Assembly: GCA_050732635.1 (NCBI GenBank)
Contig: JBOHRE010000146.1
Coordinates: 1-6,095, forward strand
Direction: 5' to 3'
DNA: 6,095 nucleotides
Source: JBOHRE01 sp050732635
GTDB taxonomy: Bacteria > Gemmatimonadota > Gemmatimonadetes > Longimicrobiales > RSA9
Each line of letters opens with the position of its first letter. Position 1 is the first letter of the stretch. The notes below the pieces were generated by a model, which was not told where the DNA came from, did not search any database, and saw nothing but the letters and a program-made list of their open reading frames with translations. The translations under genes and the position numbers were made by a program. Below, one piece after another: positions 1 through 4,692 of the stretch.

Positions 1-449
1 GTGGCACGCCGGCGCCCGCCGCGCGTGCGGCCTACGCCGCGCCGCGCGCGCGCATTGCCGAGGCTCGCTGGCTCGCCGAGCGGCGACTGCCGCACGCGCT
101 GATCGACCTCTCCGACGGGCTGGCCGGCGATGTCGCTCATATCGCCGCCGCCAGCCAGGTGCGCATCATCCTCGACGCGGCGTCGATTCCAGTGCATGAA
201 GTGGTGAGCGACGGCGCCCGATCACGCGACGACGCGCTGCGCCTGGCCCTTGGCGGCGGCGAGGACTACGAGCTCTGCTTCACCAGTGAGGCGGGAGCGG
301 TGCAGCCGCTGGTTGCCGGATTCGCCACGCGGTTCGGGCTGCCGCTCACCCGCGTCGGCTGGGTCGAAGAGGGCGCGGGCGTAGCGCTGCGCACCGACGC
401 GGGCGAGATTCGGCCGCTCGACATCAGCGGCTATCGGCATTTCGGATGA
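1..449 (+). CDS. thiL: Thiamine-monophosphate kinase, C-terminal part (5' end outside window)
   Basis: ThiL phosphorylates thiamine monophosphate to thiamine diphosphate with ATP in the cytosol, the last step of cofactor synthesis. The reading frame is open from the window edge (first full codon at base 3) to the TGA at 447-449, giving 148 C-terminal residues of a protein normally about 300-340 long. Two family blocks are visible: LIDLSDGLAGD (about residues 33-43 of the fragment), the second conserved Asp-containing nucleotide/metal segment of the PurM/ThiL fold, and LGGGEDYELCFT (about 83-94), the diagnostic C-terminal GEDYEL motif. A GTG at 159 is internal and should not be taken as a start, because the family homology runs well upstream of it. 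The stop overlaps the plsC start (ATGA, 446-449), so the two are probably translationally coupled. Family assignment is firm; the N-terminal half cannot be judged. Confidence 0.92.
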   Translation, partial: GTPAPAARAAYAAPRARIAEARWLAERRLPHALIDLSDGLAGDVAHIAAASQVRIILDAASIPVHEVVSDGARSRDDALRLALGGGEDYELCFTSEAGAVQPLVAGFATRFGLPLTRVGWVEEGAGVALRTDAGEIRPLDISGYRHFG

Positions 450-1189
450 CCATCCTGCGAACCATCTGGGTTCTGCTGCACCTCATCGTCAGCACCATCC
501 TGCTCGGCACCTGCGCGATCGGGCTCGCGCTGTTCCGCTACCGCGGCAGCGGCTACTGGATGCTCAGCCGCACGTGGTGTCGCTGGATTCTGTGGGTGTC
601 CGGCACACCCGTGTACGTCCAGGGACTGGAGCACGTCGCCGCCGACCGGCCACAGATCATCGTCGCCAATCACGTCTCCTGGTACGACATCTTCGCGATC
701 GGTGCCGCCTTGCCGAAGCACTTCCGCTTCGTGGCCAAGAAGGAGCTCGCCCGGATCCCGCTGTTCGGCCGCGCCTGGAAATCGGCCGGCCATATCTCGA
801 TCGACCGGCAGGATCGCGCCGCCGCGATCCAGTCGCTGGCCAGAGCCGAGAGCGCGTTGCGCAGCGACAATAGCGCGCTCGTCCTGTTCCCGGAGGGCAC
901 GCGTTCCGCCGATGGGCGGCTGCAGCCGTTCAAGAAGGGCGCCTTCATGCTCGCACTGGGAACCGGTGTCGAGGTGCTGCCGGTCGCGGTCATCGGCACC
1001 GAGCGCATCATGCGCAAGAACGACTGGCGTGTGCATCCGGCCGCGATTATCCTTCGCTTCGCTCGACCGTTCCGGCCCGGGGATTACGGCGAGCCGGGGC
1101 GTGACGCACTCATGCGCGACGTGCGCGGACGCATCACCGACCTGCTCCGGGACGTGCCGCTCGAGACGGCCGCTGCGCGGGTGAGTTGA
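446..1189 (+). CDS. plsC: 1-acyl-sn-glycerol-3-phosphate acyltransferase (PlsC family)
   Basis: This 247-aa protein probably acylates lysophosphatidic acid to phosphatidic acid at the inner membrane, the second acyl transfer of phospholipid synthesis. It has the acyltransferase blocks in order: NHVSWYD with the catalytic HX4D pair at H76 and D81, the RFVAKKEL segment near 94-101, a GHISIDR stretch at 115-121, FPEGTRS at 148-154 (substrate-phosphate binding block), and a VLPVAVIGTE segment further on. Residues about 5-30 form a hydrophobic N-terminal anchor. Length fits the family (about 240-260). The ATG overlaps the thiL stop by four bases, which supports this start. It lies in an apparent operon with eno and ftsB downstream. 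Related acyltransferases that act on other lysolipids share these motifs, so the exact acceptor is inferred. Confidence 0.92.
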   Translation: MTILRTIWVLLHLIVSTILLGTCAIGLALFRYRGSGYWMLSRTWCRWILWVSGTPVYVQGLEHVAADRPQIIVANHVSWYDIFAIGAALPKHFRFVAKKELARIPLFGRAWKSAGHISIDRQDRAAAIQSLARAESALRSDNSALVLFPEGTRSADGRLQPFKKGAFMLALGTGVEVLPVAVIGTERIMRKNDWRVHPAAIILRFARPFRPGDYGEPGRDALMRDVRGRITDLLRDVPLETAAARVS

Positions 1190-1216
1190 TTCGGCCTCGG
1201 TTCTTGGGCTTGGAGG

Positions 1217-1221
1217 GGAGG
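1217..1221 (+). promoter_or_regulatory. Shine-Dalgarno that sets the eno start
   Basis: GGAGG lies six bases before the GTG at 1228, inside a purine-rich run (1212-1222) that holds a second GGAGG copy. This position favours GTG 1228 over the in-frame TTG at 1186, which has no comparable site and adds 14 residues that enolases lack. Confidence 0.75.
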
Positions 1222-1227
1222 GCTCGC

Positions 1228-2502
1228 GTGGGCTACATCGAGAGTATACACGCGCGAGAGATCCTCGACTCGCGCGGCAATCCGACGGTCGAAGCCGAGG
1301 TCGTGCTGGACACCGGCGCGGCCGGCCGGGCCGCGGTGCCCAGCGGCGCCTCGACCGGCGAGCACGAGGCTGTCGAGCTGCGCGACGCTGACGCCGCCCG
1401 CTACCTCGGCCGCGGCGTCGCCAGCGCGGTACGCAACGTCAATGACGCGATCGCCTCGGAGCTGATCGGGTTCGAGGCCGCCGACCAGGCCGCGCTCGAC
1501 AATACGCTGATCGAGCTGGACGGTACGCCGAACAAGGACAGACTGGGGGCAAACGCGATTCTCGCCGTGTCGCTGGCCAACGCGCGTGCCGCCGCAGAGG
1601 ATGCGGGCCTGCCGCTCTACCGCTACCTCGGCGGCCCAGCGGCCACCCTCATGCCCGTGCCCTTGATGAACATCCTCAATGGTGGTGCGCATGCAGCCAA
1701 CAACGTCGACATCCAGGAGTTCATGATCGCGCCGATCGGCGCGGAGCGATTCGACGAGGCCCTGCGGATCGGTGTCGAGGTCTTCCATGCGCTCAAGGGC
1801 GTGCTGGCCAAGAGCGGCAGGAGCACGGCCGTTGGCGACGAAGGTGGCTTCGCGCCGGACCTCGCGTCGAACGAGGAGGCCATCGAGGTCGTCATCGAGG
1901 CGATTGGCAAGGCCGGCTACGAGCCGGGCGGTGATGTGGTACTCGCCCTGGATGTCGCGGCCAGCGAGCTGTACCGCGACGGCGCGTATGTCTTCCACAA
2001 GTCAGGCGGCGAGGCGCGCTCGGCCGAGCAAATCGTCGACTACTGGACGGGCTGGGTCGACCGCTACCCGATCGTGTCGATCGAGGATCCACTCGATGAA
2101 AACGACTGGGAGGGCTGGGAATCGCTCACCTCGCGCCTGGGCGAGCGCGTTCAGCTCGTCGGTGACGACCTCTTCGTTACCAATACCGAGCGACTGGCCC
2201 GCGGCATCGAGACCGGCGCCGGCAACGCGATCCTGATCAAGGTGAACCAGATCGGTACGCTGACCGAGACGCTCGACGCGATCGAGCTCGCTCGTCGTAA
2301 CGGCATGCGTTTCATCATCAGTCATCGCTCCGGCGAGACCGAGGACACCTTCATCGCCGACCTCGCGGTCGCCACGCGCGCCGGTCAGATCAAGACGGGC
2401 AGCGCCAGCCGCAGCGACCGTGTCGCGAAGTACAACCAACTCCTGCGTATCGCAGAGGACCTCGGCGCCACGGCGCTGTACCCCGGCATGGAGGCGTTCT
2501 GA
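1228..2502 (+). CDS. eno: Enolase (phosphopyruvate hydratase)
   Basis: Enolase interconverts 2-phosphoglycerate and phosphoenolpyruvate in glycolysis and gluconeogenesis; in many bacteria it is also an RNA-degradosome partner. The 424-aa product has the usual bacterial length. Visible landmarks are the mobile loop SGASTG (39-44), H155 in the GGAH segment, Q163-E164, the catalytic E205 in GDEGGF, metal ligands D242 (LDVAASE), E286 (SIEDP) and D313 (GDDLF), the catalytic base K338 (LIKVNQIG), SHRSGETED from S365, and K389 in the IKTGSASRSDR signature. All expected active-site residues are present. The frame is open upstream to a TTG at 1186 that would overlap the plsC stop. GTG 1228 is chosen because the protein then begins just before the conserved IxxIxAREILDSRGNPT opening and sits six bases behind a GGAGG. 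ftsB follows after four bases. Confidence 0.97.
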   Translation: MGYIESIHAREILDSRGNPTVEAEVVLDTGAAGRAAVPSGASTGEHEAVELRDADAARYLGRGVASAVRNVNDAIASELIGFEAADQAALDNTLIELDGTPNKDRLGANAILAVSLANARAAAEDAGLPLYRYLGGPAATLMPVPLMNILNGGAHAANNVDIQEFMIAPIGAERFDEALRIGVEVFHALKGVLAKSGRSTAVGDEGGFAPDLASNEEAIEVVIEAIGKAGYEPGGDVVLALDVAASELYRDGAYVFHKSGGEARSAEQIVDYWTGWVDRYPIVSIEDPLDENDWEGWESLTSRLGERVQLVGDDLFVTNTERLARGIETGAGNAILIKVNQIGTLTETLDAIELARRNGMRFIISHRSGETEDTFIADLAVATRAGQIKTGSASRSDRVAKYNQLLRIAEDLGATALYPGMEAF

Positions 2503-2506
2503 GCGC

Positions 2507-2818
2507 ATGAGACTGCGTCGCTTCATCCTGCCGGTCATCGCCGGCGCTGCGGTCTACTACGCCTTGTTCGGCGGGGAGTACTCGTTGCTCGAGTTGAAGC
2601 GCATGGAACGAGAGCGGGCCCGTGAAGCCGCTGCGCTCGAAACCGCTGAGCAACAGAACGAGCGGCTACGGCACCGCGCCGATTCGCTCGCAACGGATCC
2701 AGCTACTCTCGAGCGACTCGCCCGTGAGCGCTTTGGCATGATTCGCGACGGCGAACGTCTCTACCGCTTCGCCGACACGCCACTCGCTCTGCCGGTCGAT
2801 TCGGCACGACCCCGTTGA
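2507..2818 (+). CDS. ftsB: FtsB/DivIC-type septum formation initiator protein
   Basis: This 103-aa bitopic membrane protein probably belongs to the FtsB-FtsL-FtsQ (DivIC-FtsL-DivIB) divisome subcomplex. A basic N-terminus (RLRR) precedes a membrane segment at about 6-21. A charged coiled coil follows at about 27-62 (SLLELKRMERERAR onward), then the family's C-terminal segment at about 64-88, DPATLERLARERFGMIRDGE, whose E-R-x-A-R-E-x-x-G-M pattern is typical. The start is the ATG four bases after the eno stop, with GGAGG at 2490-2494 inside the end of eno (12-base spacing, somewhat long). The open frame extends upstream inside eno, but those codons are not part of the family. Eno adjacent to ftsB is a widespread arrangement. 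FtsB and DivIC cannot be told apart by sequence at this level, so the symbol is a family label. Confidence 0.88.
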   Translation: MRLRRFILPVIAGAAVYYALFGGEYSLLELKRMERERAREAAALETAEQQNERLRHRADSLATDPATLERLARERFGMIRDGERLYRFADTPLALPVDSARPR

Positions 2819-2827
2819 CCCTCACGC

Positions 2828-2843
2828 TGGCACGAGCAGTGCC
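2828..2843 (+). promoter_or_regulatory. Possible sigma-54-type promoter or short dyad upstream of the H1-like gene
   Basis: The 73-base gap between ftsB and the H1-like gene contains TGGCACG, four bases, then GTGCC. The GG (2829-2830) and GC (2841-2842) are separated by exactly ten bases, as in the -24/-12 sigma-54 pattern TGGCAC-N5-TTGC; only the first T of the -12 element differs. The same bases also form a dyad, GGCAC-GAGCA-GTGCC, so an operator or weak hairpin is an equal alternative. No good sigma-70 pair is seen in this gap: TTGACC at 2815 has no matching -10 element. Confidence 0.3.
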
Positions 2844-2880
2844 TACTCGCGTTCCTCGATCGATCGGGCGCACCACAACC

Positions 2881-2886
2881 AGGAGG
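2881..2886 (+). promoter_or_regulatory. Strong Shine-Dalgarno of the H1-like gene
   Basis: AGGAGG is a perfect core ribosome binding site five bases before the ATG at 2892. It decides against the TTG at 2889 and suggests efficient translation, as expected for an abundant DNA-coating protein. Confidence 0.7.
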
Positions 2887-2891
2887 CCTTG

Positions 2892-3326
2892 ATGGCACAG
2901 CCCCGCAAGAGACGCACGTCGCGCAAATCATCGAAGAAGTCGACCAAGAAGCGCGGCGCCAAGCGCACGGCCGGCAGGAAGCGCGCGCGCAAGAGCAGCG
3001 CAACGAAGAGCCGCGGCGCAGCAAAACGAGGCGCTACGAAGAAGGCGCGGTCGAGGAAGACCGGCGCGAAGCGGACTGGTGCCCGCAAGGCGGCCAAGCG
3101 CCGCGGCACGAAGAAGAGCGGAGCCAAGCGCTCAGCCAGCAAGCGGCGCGGCACCAAGAAGGCCGGTGCGCGTAAGACGGCGGGCCGCAAGCGCGGGGCG
3201 CGGAGTACCCGTCGCCGGAGTACTCGGAGGTCCGTACCGAAGAAGGCGGTCACGGCCGTGACCGAGACGCTCGACGATCTCCGCGATGCAGTGGAGCGGG
3301 CGATCGATCGCATCACGGAACGCTGA
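2892..3326 (+). CDS. Histone H1-like Lys/Arg/Ala-rich protein with acidic heptad C-terminus
   Basis: The product is 144 aa. About 60 residues are Lys or Arg (27 K, 33 R), and most of the rest are Ala, Gly, Ser and Thr. No Asp or Glu occurs before residue 125, so the first 124 residues are a strongly cationic, disordered tail made of short units such as KRRGTKK (69-75 and 84-90 regions) and GARK/GAKR. This resembles the C-terminal tail of histone H1 and bacterial H1-like proteins (for example Hc1/Hc2-type or AlgP-type), suggesting nucleoid or polyanion binding. Residues 119-144 differ: all seven acidic residues are here, and V120, V123, L127, L130, V134, A137 and I141 fall in a heptad pattern, implying a helix that could dimerise. 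The ATG is chosen over the TTG three bases upstream because AGGAGG at 2881-2886 sits five bases before it. DNA compaction is inferred; the target is not visible in sequence. Confidence 0.8.
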   Translation: MAQPRKRRTSRKSSKKSTKKRGAKRTAGRKRARKSSATKSRGAAKRGATKKARSRKTGAKRTGARKAAKRRGTKKSGAKRSASKRRGTKKAGARKTAGRKRGARSTRRRSTRRSVPKKAVTAVTETLDDLRDAVERAIDRITER

Positions 3327-3331
3327 TGCGA

Positions 3332-3359
3332 CGCCGGAGGCGGGTTCGACCCTCCGGCG
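3332..3359 (+). terminator. Hairpin after the H1-like gene, possible terminator
   Basis: CGCCGGAGG (3332-3340) pairs perfectly with CCTCCGGCG (3351-3359) across a ten-base loop, starting six bases after the stop codon. No T-tract follows, so this is a transcript-end stabiliser or a terminator without a U-run rather than a textbook intrinsic terminator. Confidence 0.5.
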
Positions 3360-3370
3360 ACGCCATCCAG

Positions 3371-3420
3371 GGCCATGCATGATGGCCGGCCGGCTAAGGC
3401 GGGGGACTCGCGCCGGCCGG
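3371..3420. repeat. Two adjacent inverted repeats in the H1-like/tRNA gap
   Basis: The first is GGCCAT (3371-3376) with ATGGCC (3382-3387) around a five-base loop. The second is CCGGCCGGC (3386-3394) with GCCGGCCGG (3412-3420) around 17 bases. They overlap by two bases. With the hairpin at 3332-3359 they make a 90-base structured stretch with no supportable gene in it. Whether this is RNA structure, a protein site or simply GC-rich sequence is not clear. Confidence 0.35.
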
Positions 3421-3487
3421 TACGGCCGGGCTCACCCCGTCATTGCTAAGCCACGCTGTGCCAGTGGTTTGCCGACACTCGCGGGCG

Positions 3488-3516
3488 TTGACGACGACGC
3501 CGGATCCGGCTAAATT
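3488..3516 (+). promoter_or_regulatory. Sigma-70-type promoter of the tRNA gene
   Basis: TTGACG (3488-3493) and TAAATT (3511-3516) are separated by exactly 17 bases, and the -10 element sits in an AT-rich patch that stands out in this GC-rich DNA. Transcription would start near 3523, leaving a leader of about 16 bases before the mature tRNA at 3539. Confidence 0.7.
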
Positions 3517-3538
3517 TCAGATCTATTGTCGGCCAGAC

Positions 3539-3610
3539 GGCTGGGTAGCTCAACGGTAGAGCAGCGGAGTCATAATCCGTCGGTTGGGGGTTCGATTCCC
3601 TCCCCAGCTA
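3539..3610 (+). tRNA. tRNA-Met (CAT anticodon), elongator type
   Basis: The full cloverleaf can be folded by eye. The acceptor stem is 3539-3545 with 3603-3609 (terminal G-U, otherwise Watson-Crick). The D stem GCTC/GAGC is 3548-3551 with 3559-3562. The anticodon stem GCGGA/TCCGT is 3564-3568 with 3576-3580, and the CAT anticodon at 3571-3573 is preceded by the invariant T. The T stem is 3586-3590 with 3598-3602 around TTCGATT, and the discriminator is A3610. CCA is not encoded, so it must be added afterwards. Position 1 pairs with 72 and the anticodon stem lacks the three G-C pairs of initiators, so this is not tRNA-fMet. A CAT anticodon could also belong to tRNA-Ile2 (lysidine-modified); the stem sequence looks more like elongator Met, but that choice is less certain than the tRNA itself. 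Confidence 0.93.
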
Positions 3611-3621
3611 TGAGTCGGCGG

Positions 3622-3650
3622 CGGCCCGACGAGTCACTCGTCGGGCCGTT
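3622..3650 (+). terminator. GC-rich hairpin terminator after the tRNA
   Basis: A perfect 13-base inverted repeat (3622-3634 with 3636-3648), realistically about 11-12 pairs with a loop of three to five bases, starts 11 bases after the tRNA end. Only two T residues follow, so the U-tract is weak, but its strength and position fit termination of the tRNA transcript. Confidence 0.7.
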
Positions 3651-3686
3651 CGCATCCCGGCGCTGCCAATTGACCTGGAGGGCGCA

Positions 3687-3977
3687 GTGAACCAGCCCCG
3701 CGTGGACGTACGCCGCAACCCCGATCGCGCTCGCTTCGAAAGCGAGGTCGACGGCGGCACGGCGGTCATGACCTATCGCGAGCAGGATGGCGTCCTCGAG
3801 CTGCTGCACACGGAGGTGCCGCAGCTGTCGCGCAGGCGCGGGATCGCCAGCGCGATCGCGAGGCACGCGCTCGATTACGCCCGCGAGCGCGGGTTCATGG
3901 TAAAGCCGATCTGCCCGTTCGTCGTCCGCTACATCGAGCGCAATCCCGAGTACGCGGACCTGGTGCCGGCGAGTTGA
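3687..3977 (+). CDS. Short GNAT-fold N-acetyltransferase family protein (YjdJ/NATD1 type)
   Basis: This 96-aa protein matches the minimal GNAT-like family (Acetyltransf_CG, also called YjdJ or NATD1), which keeps the acetyl-CoA-binding core but lacks much of a full GNAT domain. A strand region at about 15-31 precedes LLHTEVP (39-45). The acetyl-CoA loop RRRGIA (49-54) fits the R/Q-x-x-G-x-G/A pattern and leads into a helix, AIARHALDYARERG (56-69). The family's CPF motif with C76 follows, then YIERNPEYADLV (82-93). The start is GTG, with GGAGG at 3677-3681 five bases upstream. The gene is monocistronic between the tRNA terminator and the sigma-factor leader. The substrate is unknown for the family. 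Confidence 0.88.
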   Translation: MNQPRVDVRRNPDRARFESEVDGGTAVMTYREQDGVLELLHTEVPQLSRRRGIASAIARHALDYARERGFMVKPICPFVVRYIERNPEYADLVPAS

Positions 3978-4152
3978 CTCCCTGATCGACGGCGCCGGGC
4001 CTTGCCGGCACGTGCCCAGCCGGCCAGCGCCGCAGCCCGCCCGGTCCGGCGTGCGGGTGGCAGCTGCAACGCAAACGCCCGAATCCGTGTCTCAGCTGGT
4101 GGACAGGACGGCAGCCGGGACGACCCTCCGCCACCTGGCAATCGAGAAGACG

Positions 4153-4692
4153 GTGGACGAATCAGGACTGATCGAGCGCGTGCTGTCGGGCGATGCCGCC
4201 GCCGAACGCGAGCTGTACGACGCGCACGTCGACCGCGTCTACCGCCTGGCGTACCGCCTCGCAGGCTCCGAGGAGCTGGCGCAGGATTTCGTGCAGGAGG
4301 CGTTCATTCGTGCCTTCAGCCGGTTGGGCGAGTTCCGGCGCGAAGCGGCGCTGTCCACCTGGCTGCACTCGATCACCGTGTCGGTGTGTCTGAACGGTCT
4401 GCGCAAGGTCAAGCGTTTCCGGGAGCGAGAGGCGGATCTGCAGCTGGCCAGTGCGATCGGCACGCTGGACCCCGAGCCGCAGCCGACGCTGCGCGAACGG
4501 CTGAAGCAGGCGGTCGACGGGTTGGCCGAGCACTACAGGGTCGTGTTCGTGATGCATGACATCGAGGGCTACACGCACGAGGAGATCGGCGCCGTTCTGG
4601 GCGTGCCGAACGGCACGAGCAAGGCGCGACTCTCCCGTGCCCGCGCGAAGCTCCGCGAGGAGCTGCGCGAATACGCGGGTGAGTGGGCATGA
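4153..4692 (+). CDS. ECF-subfamily RNA polymerase sigma factor
   Basis: This 179-aa group IV sigma factor contains only regions 2 and 4. Region 2 spans about 18-88: ELYDAHVDRVYRLAYRL, the core-binding DFVQEAFIRAFSRL stretch (45-58), then F61 and STWLHSITVSVCLN (68-81) for -10 recognition. After a short linker, region 4 spans about 113-172, with LAEHYRVVFVMHDIEGYTHEEIGAVLGV and the helix-turn-helix recognition part GTSKARLSRARAKLR (154-168). The frame stays open upstream to a GTG at 4012. Those codons encode a Pro/Arg/Ala-rich, low-information stretch, whereas GTG 4153 starts right before the conserved LIERVLSGDAAAE segment, so it is preferred; only a weak GAGA lies upstream of it. The stop overlaps the next gene by ATGA (4689-4692), as is usual for a sigma factor with its regulator. 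The start is uncertain, the family is not. Confidence 0.92.
   Translation: MDESGLIERVLSGDAAAERELYDAHVDRVYRLAYRLAGSEELAQDFVQEAFIRAFSRLGEFRREAALSTWLHSITVSVCLNGLRKVKRFREREADLQLASAIGTLDPEPQPTLRERLKQAVDGLAEHYRVVFVMHDIEGYTHEEIGAVLGVPNGTSKARLSRARAKLREELREYAGEWA

Noticed and set aside
1084..1998. Long minus-strand open frame of about 300 codons opposite plsC and eno
   Set aside because: It lies antisense to enolase, whose active-site motifs are intact. The antisense frame has no recognisable domain, and such frames are expected in GC-rich coding DNA.
2857..3310. The palindrome CGATCGATCG at 2857-2866 and again at 3301-3310, flanking the H1-like gene
   Set aside because: The flanks do not match, the second copy is inside codons, and GATC/CGATCG words are common in such DNA. 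No sign of an attachment site or duplication.
2843..3376. Minus-strand frame of 177 codons opposite the H1-like gene
   Set aside because: Its Arg/Leu/Phe/Ala pattern is what complementing Lys/Arg/Ala codons gives. The plus-strand gene has a perfect ribosome binding site and an ordered C-terminus.
3978..4030. Possible terminator after the GNAT gene
   Set aside because: Only a six-base GCCGGC pair (4004-4009 with 4019-4024) is seen, which is self-palindromic and lacks a T-tract.
4012..4152. Upstream extension of the sigma factor by 47 residues
   Set aside because: The extra residues are Pro/Arg/Ala-rich without resemblance to ECF N-termini, and there is no ribosome binding site at 4012. It is kept as an alternative start, not as the call.
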